Positions 1-7,202 of a stretch of 47,625 bases of DNA are shown here, in pieces (position 1 is the first letter of the stretch; each line of letters begins with the position of its first letter). The stretch is from Pseudomonas sp. IPO3778 (GTDB lineage: Bacteria > Pseudomonadota > Gammaproteobacteria > Pseudomonadales > Pseudomonadaceae): NCBI RefSeq assembly GCF_013386825.1, contig NZ_JACARC010000056.1, positions 1 through 47,625 on the forward strand, given 5' to 3'. A program made the translations under genes and the position numbers. The notes below the pieces were generated by a model. That model was given only the letters and a program-made list of their open reading frames with translations, had not been told where the DNA came from and did no database searches.

Positions 1-197
1 GGGCAGGGACGCCCCGTCGCGGCGGCCCGCGGAGCAATGCCGGAGTGCGGGCACACCGAGCCTAGGCGAGGTGCCGAGTGGTGGGGCAAGAGCCCTTTTG
101 GTTACTTTTGGGGCTCTTTTCCAAAAGTGACCCGCCGTAAGGGCGGAACCCTAAGCCGCCGTTACCTAAATAACGGATATGTACTCGCTCCCCCCAA
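1..197. repeat. Hairpin-rich intergenic repeat-like segment
   Basis: No convincing gene lies here; the only ORF is short and low-complexity. The sequence carries two hairpins. The first has arms GGTTACTTTTGG (100-111) and CCAAAAGTGACC (121-132), with one mismatch and a 9-base loop. The second has arms CCGCC (132-136) and GGCGG (142-146). From memory, similar 'TTTTGGTTACTTTTGGGG' segments recur between genes in Pseudomonas genomes, but copy number cannot be checked here. It lies just downstream of the XRE regulator gene and could also end that transcript. Confidence 0.4.
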
Positions 198-797
198 TCA
201 CTCCTTGTCATTCCCATAATTCATGATCGACAACAACCGAATCGGCACCTGCACCAACGCCTCGGGCCCATGGGGAATCTCCCCCTCAAACGTCAAACTA
301 TCCCCGGCCTCCATCCGATACAGCTGATTCCCATGCCGGTAAATCAACTCACCTTCCAGCAAATGCAAAAACTCCGTCCCCGGATGGGCAAACGTCGGAA
401 ACTCCTCACTCGCATCGTCCATGCTGACCATATACGCCTCGAAGCTTTTCTTGGGCCCCCGCGTATGGTTGAGCAAGTGATAGGTGTGCCCCTTCTCGGT
501 CCCCCGACGCACCACTTCCATCCCGTGGTCAGCCTTGACCAACAAGGCACTGCCATCCTGCTGGTCATACTCACTGAACAACTTCGATAACGGCAGCCCC
601 AGCACATCACACAGGCGGCTCAAGGTATCGAGGCTGGTCGACACCTGGGCGTTCTCGATCTTGCTCAACATGCCCTGGCTGATATCGGCAATCTTCGCCA
701 CATCAGACAGCTTAAGGTCCTGCGCCTGACGCTGGCGTTTGATCTGCAACCCCAGGTATTGCTCCAGCTTGAGGCGAGGGGCGGTTTCGGTGGACAT
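198..797 (-). CDS. XRE-family regulator with C-terminal cupin domain
   Basis: The 199-residue protein has an N-terminal helix-turn-helix (about residues 10-65, with SDVAKIADISQGMLSKIEN as recognition region) and a C-terminal double-stranded beta-helix cupin (about 120-195, with HPGTEFLHLLEGEL and GDSLTFEGEIPH). XRE-cupin proteins usually control uptake or catabolism of small nitrogen compounds, with the ligand bound in the cupin. I chose the ATG at 797 because AGGAG lies 9 bases upstream; an in-frame start at 815 has no such site. The gene is divergent from glnT across a 282-bp control region holding the TTCC-N5-GGAA sites. I infer that it is the local regulator of the amine island, and probably of its own gene. 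Confidence 0.88.
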   Translation of the reverse strand: MSTETAPRLKLEQYLGLQIKRQRQAQDLKLSDVAKIADISQGMLSKIENAQVSTSLDTLSRLCDVLGLPLSKLFSEYDQQDGSALLVKADHGMEVVRRGTEKGHTYHLLNHTRGPKKSFEAYMVSMDDASEEFPTFAHPGTEFLHLLEGELIYRHGNQLYRMEAGDSLTFEGEIPHGPEALVQVPIRLLSIMNYGNDKE

Positions 798-840
798 GAT
801 CATCGGCTCCTGCACGGTTTCCGCTCAGTAATATTATTTT

Positions 841-857
841 CGCACTGGGAAAGTGCA
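841..857. promoter_or_regulatory. Putative NtrC enhancer site upstream of glnT
   Basis: CGCAC-N7-GTGCA matches the NtrC consensus TGCAC-N7-GTGCA at 9 of 10 fixed bases. It lies about 130 bp upstream of the sigma-54 promoter at 974-989, a normal distance for an enhancer. A weaker inverted repeat GCGCA-N6-TGCGC at 946-961 may be a second site. Confidence 0.55.
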
Positions 858-892
858 AAGCATGGCGCTTATAAGGCCACCCCGCCACACGT

Positions 893-907
893 ATTCCTGC
901 GGGGAAA
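893..907. promoter_or_regulatory. Operator candidate 1 (TTCC-N5-GGAA)
   Basis: ATTCC-TGCGG-GGAAA forms an inverted repeat between the XRE gene and glnT. It is followed directly by a second palindrome, GGGAAAA-GAA-TTTTCCC (902-918). A looser copy (TTTTC...GGAAA, 837-852) lies nearer the XRE gene. The same motif occurs in the dmm/histidine kinase divergent region. Confidence 0.5.
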
Positions 908-973
908 AGAATTTTCCCATATATACAGCACAAAAGCGCTGCTCCGCGCACATCAATGCGCCATTCGCGAATC

Positions 974-989
974 TGGCAAGGGTATTGCA
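974..989 (+). promoter_or_regulatory. Sigma-54 (-24/-12) promoter of glnT
   Basis: TGGCAAG-GGTA-TTGCA matches the RpoN consensus TGGCACG-N4-TTGCA at all but one fixed position, with the GG and GC doublets correctly spaced. The start of transcription would fall near 1000, about 80 bp before the glnT start codon. RpoN control fits a nitrogen-assimilation operon. Confidence 0.75.
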
Positions 990-1003
990 TTCCTATGGGG
1001 AAA
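989..1003. promoter_or_regulatory. Operator candidate 2 overlapping the glnT start site
   Basis: ATTCC-TATGG-GGAAA abuts the -12 element and covers the expected transcription start, the position of a repressor. Fourteen bases (TTCCTATGGGGAAA) are identical to the site at 18160-18173 upstream of the dmm operon. Confidence 0.6.
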
Positions 1004-1079
1004 CTAACTTTCTTTTTAGGAATAAAAAGACAGCCTAGCCCCAACCCACTGTTTTGCCTTTCGCGAGGAGTGACACGCA

Positions 1080-2414
1080 ATGTTGCCAGCAGAAACCCAG
1101 CGCATCATCGACAAGCACGGGATCAAATACGTGCTTGCGCAGTTTGTGGATATACACGGTGCGGCCAAGACCAAGTCGGTGCCGATCTGCGGGCTCAAGA
1201 CGGTGGCCGAAGAGGGCGCAGGTTTTGCCGGTTTTGCCATCAGCGGCATGGGCATGGAACCCCACGGGCCCGACTTCATGGCCCGCGGTGACCTGTCGAC
1301 CCTGACCCCGGTGCCATGGCAACCCGGCTACGGGCGAGTGGTGTGCGTGGGCCACGTCGACGGCAAGCCCCATCCCTTCGACAGCCGCTACGTGCTGCAA
1401 CAGCAAGTGCAGCGCCTGCAAGACAAGGGCTGGACCCTCAACACCGGCCTGGAACCCGAGTTCAACCTGATGCGCCGGGACGAGCAGGGCAAGCTGCAAT
1501 TGGTCGACCCCAGCGACAACCTCGACAAGCCTTGCTACGACTACAAGGGCCTGTCGCGCTCCCGGGTGTTCCTCGAGCGCCTGACCGAAGCCCTGCAGGC
1601 GGTGGATTTCGAGGTCTATCAAATCGACCACGAAGACGCCAACGGCCAGTTCGAGATCAACTACACCTACAGCGACGCCCTGACTTCCGCCGACCGTTTC
1701 ACCTTCTTCCGCATGGCCGCCGGCGAGATCGCCAATGACCTGGGCATGATCTGTTCCTTCATGCCCAAGCCCGACCCGAAGCGCGCCGGCAACGGCATGC
1801 ACTTTCACTTGTCCATCAGCAGCGCCGAGAACAAGAACCTGTTCTTTGATGCCAGCGACCCCAGCGGCATGGGCCTGTCGAAAATGGCCTATCACTTCGC
1901 CGCCGGCTTGCTCGCCCATGGCCCGGCCCTGTGTGCGTTCGCCGCGCCGACGGTCAACTCCTACAAGCGCCTGGTGGTGGGCAACTCCTTGTCCGGCGCC
2001 ACCTGGGCCCCGGCCTTTATTGCGTTTGGCGCCAACAACCGTTCGGCCATGGTGCGGGTGCCTTACGGCCGCCTGGAGTTCCGCCTGCCGGACGCCGGCT
2101 GCAACCCGTACCTGGTCAGCGCCGCAATCATCGCGGCCGGCCTGGACGGGATTGATCGCCAGCTGGAAATCGACCACGTCTGCAACGAAAACCTCTACAG
2201 CCTGAGCCTGGAACAGATCGCCGAGCGCGGCATCAAGACCCTGCCCCAATCCCTCAAGGAAGCCTGCGACGCGCTGGAAGCCGACCCGCTGTTCGTCGAG
2301 GTGCTGGGCCCGCAGATCGTGGGTGAGTTCATCAAACTCAAACGCATGGAATGGGTTGAGTACAGCCGCCATGTGAGCGACTGGGAAATCCAGCGCTATA
2401 CCGAATTTTTCTGA
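1080..2414 (+). CDS. glnT: GlnT-type glutamine synthetase / gamma-glutamylmethylamide synthetase
   Basis: The 444-residue protein is a glutamine synthetase-fold ATP-dependent ligase: an N-terminal beta-grasp part (KYVLAQFVDIHGAAKTKSVP), the glutamate/metal region (EPEFNLM near 120) and the ATP-binding strand NGMHFHLSIS (about 240). Family members called GlnT or GmaS join glutamate to ammonia or to methylamine. GmaS begins the N-methylglutamate pathway, and the next three genes match MgsABC/GlxBCD. In this amine island methylamine is a likely substrate, but glutamine synthesis cannot be excluded from sequence. A Shine-Dalgarno element (CGAGGAG) precedes the ATG. It is the first gene of glnT-glxB-glxC-glxD-amt and has a sigma-54 promoter at 974-989. 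Confidence 0.88.
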   Translation: MLPAETQRIIDKHGIKYVLAQFVDIHGAAKTKSVPICGLKTVAEEGAGFAGFAISGMGMEPHGPDFMARGDLSTLTPVPWQPGYGRVVCVGHVDGKPHPFDSRYVLQQQVQRLQDKGWTLNTGLEPEFNLMRRDEQGKLQLVDPSDNLDKPCYDYKGLSRSRVFLERLTEALQAVDFEVYQIDHEDANGQFEINYTYSDALTSADRFTFFRMAAGEIANDLGMICSFMPKPDPKRAGNGMHFHLSISSAENKNLFFDASDPSGMGLSKMAYHFAAGLLAHGPALCAFAAPTVNSYKRLVVGNSLSGATWAPAFIAFGANNRSAMVRVPYGRLEFRLPDAGCNPYLVSAAIIAAGLDGIDRQLEIDHVCNENLYSLSLEQIAERGIKTLPQSLKEACDALEADPLFVEVLGPQIVGEFIKLKRMEWVEYSRHVSDWEIQRYTEFF

Positions 2415-2436
2415 CACCGTGTGACGGAGACTTGAT

Positions 2437-3342
2437 ATGTGTGGAATCGTAGGTCTGTACCTGAAAAACCCGCAGTTGGAACCCCAGCTCGGCAAGTTGT
2501 TTGAACCCATGTTGCAGGCCATGACCGACCGTGGCCCGGACAGTGCCGGGTTCGCCATCTACGGCGATGAAGTGGCCGATGGCTGGGTCAAGCTGACCCT
2601 GCAGGCGACCACCGAAGGGTTTGACTGGAAGAGCCTGATGGGTGACCTGGAAGGGCGCCTGGGGTGTTCCCTGGATTGGTTTCAGAACGCCAGCGCGGCC
2701 GTGTTGAAGATCCACGCGCAAGAGGCGCCTGTGCGCCTGGCCCTGGCTGAGCTGGCGCCGAGCGTACGCATCATGAGTGCCGGGCAAAGCATCGAGATCC
2801 TCAAGGGCATGGGCCTGCCCCGGGAAATTTCCCAGCGCTTTGGCCTGGCGAACATGCAGGGCAGCCACATCATCGGCCACACCCGCATGGCTACCGAAAG
2901 CGCGGTGACCATGGAAGGCAGCCACCCGTTTTCCACCGGGGCCGACCTGTGCCTGGTGCACAACGGTTCGCTGTCCAACCACTTCCGCCTGCGCCAGGAA
3001 CTCAAGCGCGAAGGCATCCATTTCGAAACCGATAACGACACCGAAGTCGCCGCCGGTTACCTGACCTGGCGCCTGCAGCAGGGCGATTCCCTCAAGGAAG
3101 CGCTGGACCACTCCCTGGAAGACCTCGATGGCTTTTTCACCTTTGCCATCGGCACCCGTAACGGCTTTGCGGTGATCCGCGACCCGATTGCCTGCAAGCC
3201 GGCGATCCTCGCCGAGACCGACGACTACGTCGCCATGGCTTCCGAGTACCAGGCGCTGTCGAGCCTGCCGGGAATTGAAAACGCCAGGATCTGGGAGCCC
3301 GCACCGGCCACCTTGTACATCTGGGAACGCGAGTCAGCTTAA
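2437..3342 (+). CDS. glxB: Class II glutamine amidotransferase, GlxB/MgsA type
   Basis: The 301-residue protein starts MCGIVGLYL, giving the Cys2 nucleophile of Ntn-type amidotransferases after methionine removal. Also visible are DRGPDSAG, GHTRMATES and LVHNGSLSN, typical of the GlnQ/GATase-2 fold. It is a stand-alone version of the amidotransferase domain of glutamate synthase. In N-methylglutamate synthase (MgsABC) the equivalent subunit takes the methylamine of gamma-glutamylmethylamide; in GlxBCD it would take ammonia from glutamine. It follows glnT by 22 bp and precedes glxC by 11 bp. Confidence 0.87.
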   Translation: MCGIVGLYLKNPQLEPQLGKLFEPMLQAMTDRGPDSAGFAIYGDEVADGWVKLTLQATTEGFDWKSLMGDLEGRLGCSLDWFQNASAAVLKIHAQEAPVRLALAELAPSVRIMSAGQSIEILKGMGLPREISQRFGLANMQGSHIIGHTRMATESAVTMEGSHPFSTGADLCLVHNGSLSNHFRLRQELKREGIHFETDNDTEVAAGYLTWRLQQGDSLKEALDHSLEDLDGFFTFAIGTRNGFAVIRDPIACKPAILAETDDYVAMASEYQALSSLPGIENARIWEPAPATLYIWERESA

Positions 3343-3353
3343 GGAGCGCACAC

Positions 3354-4028
3354 ATGAAAACCATCGATCTTTCCACCGCCAGCGTGCGTGACCTCAACCA
3401 GGCGCTGCACGCGCAGGCCATCGACAGCGAGTGGCGCGTCACCCATTCCAACGGCAAGCACAACCTCGCCGTGGGCGTGAACCAGGCGGTGTCCATCGAT
3501 ATCGAGGGCCACGCCGGTTACTACTGTGCGGGCATGAACCAACAGGCGTCGATCACCGTGCACGGCAACGTGGGCGTGGGCTGCGCCGAGAACATGATGT
3601 CGGGCTCGGTGCGCGTCAAGGGCAGCGCCTCCCAGGCGGCCGGCGCCACGGCCCATGGCGGCTTGCTGGTGATTGAAGGCGACGCGGGCGCCCGTTGCGG
3701 GATTTCCATGAAGGGCATCGACATCGTCGTTGGCGGCAGCATCGGCCATATGAGCTGCTTCATGGGCCAGGCCGGGCGCCTGGTGGTGTGCGGCGATGCC
3801 GGCGACGCGCTGGGGGATTCGCTCTATGAAACCCACATCTACGTCAAAGGCACCGTGGAATCCCTGGGCTCGGACTGCATTGAAAAAGAGATGCGCAGCG
3901 AGCACCTGCAAGAGCTGCAGGCACTGCTCGACCTCGCCGGTTTCGCCCATCAGGCGGCGGACTTCAAGCGCTACGGTTCGGCCCGCCAGCTGTACAACTT
4001 CAAAGTCGATAACGCCTCCGCGTACTGA
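3354..4028 (+). CDS. glxC: GXGXG-domain protein, GlxC/MgsB type
   Basis: The 224-residue protein matches the C-terminal GXGXG beta-helix domain of glutamate synthase, here as its own polypeptide. Glycine-rich repeated turns run from about residue 35 to 165 (for example GHAGYYCAGMNQ, GNVGVGCAENMMSG, GGLLVIEGDAG, AGRLVVCGDAGD). The domain is structural and helps hold the ammonia or methylamine tunnel between the amidotransferase and FMN subunits. GGAG lies before the ATG. It sits between the other two synthase subunits in the usual order. Confidence 0.86.
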   Translation: MKTIDLSTASVRDLNQALHAQAIDSEWRVTHSNGKHNLAVGVNQAVSIDIEGHAGYYCAGMNQQASITVHGNVGVGCAENMMSGSVRVKGSASQAAGATAHGGLLVIEGDAGARCGISMKGIDIVVGGSIGHMSCFMGQAGRLVVCGDAGDALGDSLYETHIYVKGTVESLGSDCIEKEMRSEHLQELQALLDLAGFAHQAADFKRYGSARQLYNFKVDNASAY

Positions 4029-4043
4029 TCCAGGAGCTACGCC

Positions 4044-5366
4044 ATGACAGAACAAACCCCTCCGGTACTGCGCGAGTCGGCCACCTTCGACCGCCTGACC
4101 ATCCAGGAAATCCAGCGTGCCGCCGAAACCGGCATCTATGACATTCGCGGCGGTGGCACCAAGCGCAAGCTGCCGCACTTTGATGACTTGCTGCTGCTGG
4201 GCGCCAGCGTGTCGCGCTACCCGCTGGAAGGCTATCGGGAGAAGTGCGGCACCGACGTGATCCTGGGCAACCGCTTTGCCAAAAAGCCGATTCACCTGAA
4301 GATCCCGGTGACCATCGCCGGCATGAGTTTCGGCGCGTTGTCGGCCAACGCCAAGGAAGCCCTGGGCCGTGGCGCGACCATCGCCGGCACCAGCACCACC
4401 ACCGGTGACGGCGGCATGACCCCGGAAGAACGCGGCCAGTCCCAGCACCTGGTGTACCAGTACCTGCCGTCGCGCTACGGCATGAACCCCGACGACCTGC
4501 GCAAGGCCGACGCCATCGAGATCGTCCTGGGCCAGGGCGCCAAACCCGGTGGTGGCGGCATGCTGCTGGGGATGAAAGTCACCGAGCGCGTGGCCGGCAT
4601 GCGCACCTTGCCGATCGGCGTGGACCAGCGCAGCGCCTGCCGTCACCCGGACTGGACCGGCCCGGATGACCTGGCGATCAAGATTGCCGAACTGCGGGAA
4701 ATCACCGATTGGGAAAAACCCATCTACGTGAAAATCGGCGCCAGCCGCCCGTATTACGACGTGAAACTGGCGGTCAAGGCCGGTGCCGACGTGATTGTCC
4801 TCGACGGTATGCAGGGCGGTACCGCCGCCACTCAGGAAGTGTTTATCGAACACGTGGGCATCCCGATTTTGTCGGCCATTCCGCAAGCGGTACAGGCTTT
4901 GCAGGAAATGGGCATGCACCGCAAGGTCCAGTTGATCGTGTCGGGCGGCATCCGTAACGGTGCCGACGTGGCCAAGGCCATGGCCATGGGCGCCGACGCG
5001 GTGGCCATCGGTACGGCAGCGTTGATTGCCCTGGGGGATAACCACCCACGGCTGGACGCAGAACTGAAAAAGATCGGCTCGGCCGCCGGCTTCTACGACG
5101 ACTGGCAGAACGGTCGCGACCCGGCCGGCATCACCACCCAGGACCCGGAGTTGTCCAAGCGGCTGGACCCGGTGGAGGGTGGCCGTCGGCTCGCCAACTA
5201 CCTGCGGGTGATGGTGCTGGAAGCCCAGACCATGGCCCGTGCGTGCGGCAAGTCGCACCTGCACAACCTCGACCCCGAGGACCTGGTGGCGTTGACGGTG
5301 GAATCGGCCGCCATGGCCCGGGTACCGCTGGCGGGAACGAGTTGGGTGCCGGGTTCCGGTTACTGA
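4044..5366 (+). CDS. glxD: FMN-binding glutamate synthase-family protein, GlxD/MgsC type
   Basis: The 440-residue protein has the FMN-binding TIM barrel of glutamate synthase: GMSFGALSANAKEALGRGA (about 92-110), GDGGMTPEERGQ, KPGGGGMLLG, VLDGMQGGTAATQ and the phosphate-binding strand VSGGIRNGADVAKAMAMGADAV (about 295-317). It would be the catalytic subunit that makes glutamate, or N-methylglutamate when fed methylamine, from 2-oxoglutarate. It ends the glnT-glxBCD block; amt follows after a 199-bp gap holding a REP doublet. Confidence 0.87.
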   Translation: MTEQTPPVLRESATFDRLTIQEIQRAAETGIYDIRGGGTKRKLPHFDDLLLLGASVSRYPLEGYREKCGTDVILGNRFAKKPIHLKIPVTIAGMSFGALSANAKEALGRGATIAGTSTTTGDGGMTPEERGQSQHLVYQYLPSRYGMNPDDLRKADAIEIVLGQGAKPGGGGMLLGMKVTERVAGMRTLPIGVDQRSACRHPDWTGPDDLAIKIAELREITDWEKPIYVKIGASRPYYDVKLAVKAGADVIVLDGMQGGTAATQEVFIEHVGIPILSAIPQAVQALQEMGMHRKVQLIVSGGIRNGADVAKAMAMGADAVAIGTAALIALGDNHPRLDAELKKIGSAAGFYDDWQNGRDPAGITTQDPELSKRLDPVEGGRRLANYLRVMVLEAQTMARACGKSHLHNLDPEDLVALTVESAAMARVPLAGTSWVPGSGY

Positions 5367-5373
5367 GTTCTAC

Positions 5374-5477
5374 CCTGTAGGAGCGAGCTTGCTCGCGAAG
5401 GTCGTCAACGATAACGCCGGCATCCTGAATGCACGTGTTGTCCGGGCGTTTTTCGCGAGCAAGCTCGCTCCTACAGG
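5374..5477. repeat. REP doublet (REPIN-like) between glxD and amt
   Basis: Inverted arms starting CCTGTAGGAGCGAGCTTGCT (5374) and its complement ending at 5477 enclose about 50 bp of unrelated sequence. The arm (GTAGGAGCGAGC) differs from the GTGGGAGCGGGC arm of the other doublets in this window, so it belongs to another subtype. It may form an mRNA hairpin that lowers amt expression relative to glxD. Confidence 0.8.
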
Positions 5478-5565
5478 TTTAGATCAACGGGCCCGCCAAG
5501 AGGCCCGCACACTAAAAGTTGCTCACTGCCAGGCACTTTCCCATTCTTTTGCAGGAGCTTTGAAC

Positions 5566-6891
5566 ATGGTCAATCGTCTTCTTGGCAAATCGCTTTTCGG
5601 CTTACTGGTCGCCAGTGCCTTCGCACCGTTGGCCCAGGCGGCCGACGCCCCCGTCTTGAACACCGGCAGCACCGCCTGGATGATCACCGCCGCGGTGCTG
5701 GTGTTGTTTATGTGCCTGCCGGGCCTGGCGTTGTTCTATGGCGGCCTGGTCCGCGCGAAAAACATGCTCTCGCTGTTCACCCAGTGCTTCGGCGTCGCCG
5801 GCCTGGTGGGCGTGTTGTGGGTGATCTACGGCTACAGCATGGTGGTCGACACCACCGGCATGGTCGAGGGGCAGGTGACCTTCAACAGTTTTGTCGGCGG
5901 GTTGAGCCGGGCGTTTCTGGCCGGCATGACCCCCGAGAGCCTGGTGGGGGATATTCCGGAAGGCGTGTTCGTGACCTTCCAGATGACCTTCGCCATCATC
6001 ACCCCGGCGCTGATCGCCGGGGCCTTTGCCGAACGCATGAAGTTCTCGGCGGCGCTGCTGTTCATGGCCGTGTGGTTCACCCTGGTCTATGCCCCGGTGG
6101 CGCATATGGTGTGGGGTGGTTCGGGGGCCTTGATGCATAACTGGGGCGTGCTCGATTTTGCCGGCGGCACCGCCGTGCACATCAACGCCGGTGTGGCAGC
6201 GCTTGCCGCGTGCCTGATCCTGGGCAAGCGCAAGGGCTACCAGAACACCCCGATGCCTGCCCACAACCTGAGCCTGACCATGGCCGGCGCCGCCATGCTC
6301 TGGGTGGGCTGGTTCGGCTTCAACATCGGATCCGGTGGCGGGCTCAACGGCTTGTCCGGGATTGTCATGCTCAATACCCAATTGGGCGCCTGCGCCGGGA
6401 TTCTCGGCTGGATGTTCACCGAGTGGTTCAAGGTCGGCAAACCGAGCGCCCTGGGCCTGGCGAGCGGTGCCCTGGCAGGCCTGGTGGGAATTACTCCGGC
6501 GTGTGCCTATGTGGGCGTCGGCGGTGCCCTGGCCATCGGCCTGCTGTGCGGGGTGTTCTGCTACTTGAGCGTGACGGTGCTGAAGCGTCGCTTTGGTTAT
6601 GACGACAGCCTCGACGTGTTCGGCCTGCACGGCATCGGCGGGATGATCGGCGCCGTGTTGACCGGTGTGTTCTGCGTGCCGTCCATGGGCGGACTGGTGG
6701 AAGGCGTGACCATGGGCGGCCAAGTGATTGCCCAGATCAAGGGCGTGCTGCTGACCACGGTGTATTGCTTCGTGATCAGTTGGATCATTCTCAAAGTGGT
6801 CAATGCCCTGATCGGCCTGCGTGCCCACGAATCGGTGGAAGAGATGGGACTCGACCTCGCGGAGCATAACGAGCGGGCCTACAACCACTGA
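5566..6891 (+). CDS. amt: Ammonium transporter (Amt/MEP/Rh family)
   Basis: The 441-residue integral membrane protein has a signal-like N-terminus (cleavage likely after LAQA, about residue 26) and about 11 hydrophobic helices. Amt hallmarks are visible: the pore histidine in a helix ending LHGIGG (DVFGLHGIGGMIGAV) and the GGTAVHINAGVAALAA helix. The substrate is ammonium; methylammonium is a classical analogue, which matters beside methylamine genes. I chose the ATG at 5566 because AGGAG precedes it; the longer reading frame begins inside the REP element. It is probably co-transcribed with glnT-glxBCD. Confidence 0.92.
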   Translation: MVNRLLGKSLFGLLVASAFAPLAQAADAPVLNTGSTAWMITAAVLVLFMCLPGLALFYGGLVRAKNMLSLFTQCFGVAGLVGVLWVIYGYSMVVDTTGMVEGQVTFNSFVGGLSRAFLAGMTPESLVGDIPEGVFVTFQMTFAIITPALIAGAFAERMKFSAALLFMAVWFTLVYAPVAHMVWGGSGALMHNWGVLDFAGGTAVHINAGVAALAACLILGKRKGYQNTPMPAHNLSLTMAGAAMLWVGWFGFNIGSGGGLNGLSGIVMLNTQLGACAGILGWMFTEWFKVGKPSALGLASGALAGLVGITPACAYVGVGGALAIGLLCGVFCYLSVTVLKRRFGYDDSLDVFGLHGIGGMIGAVLTGVFCVPSMGGLVEGVTMGGQVIAQIKGVLLTTVYCFVISWIILKVVNALIGLRAHESVEEMGLDLAEHNERAYNH

Positions 6892-6921
6892 AATTCCTGC
6901 TGAATAAACACCGATCAAAAA

Positions 6922-7010
6922 TGTGGGAGCGGGCTTGCTCGCGAAAGCGGTGTGTCAGTTAGCGAAGTATTGACTGATCCATCGCCTTCGCGAGCAAGCC
7001 CGCTCCCACA
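6922..7010. repeat. REP doublet, copy a
   Basis: Arms TGTGGGAGCGGGCTTGCTCG (from 6922) and its complement ending at 7010 flank a spacer containing GGTGTGTCAGTTAGC and TATTGACTGATCCA. The same spacer occurs in copies at 7096 and 20825. Confidence 0.85.
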
Positions 7011-7095
7011 GGGGTTTTGTGGTGTTGCTCAGTGCAGCGCCTGCTCACGTGCTTGCAACCACTGATACTCCTGCTGAATAAACACCGATCAAAAA

Positions 7096-7184
7096 TGTGG
7101 GAGCGGGCTTGCTCGCGAAGACGGTGTGTCAGTTAGCAGAGTATTGACTGATCCACCGCCTTCGCGAGCAAGCCCGCTCCCACA
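7096..7184. repeat. REP doublet, copy b
   Basis: Second copy within the 174-bp tandem repeat, 89 bp long like copy a and nearly identical to it and to the copy at 20825. It lies between the convergent amt and folD genes. Confidence 0.85.
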
Positions 7185-7202
7185 GGGGTTTTGCGGTGTT
7201 GC

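Noticed and set aside
1035..5264. Long minus-strand reading frames opposite glnT and glxBCD (up to 641 codons)
   Set aside because: They are antisense shadows from high-GC codon bias. They are alanine-, histidine- and glutamine-rich with no recognisable domain, and the plus-strand frames match known families.
5530..5556. Sigma-54 promoter directly before amt (GGCAC...TTTTGC)
   Set aside because: The spacing between the two elements is about 19 bp instead of 12, so it does not fit.
5602..6918. 438-codon minus-strand frame opposite amt
   Set aside because: Very rich in His, Gln and Gly, no motif, and fully antisense to a clear ammonium transporter.
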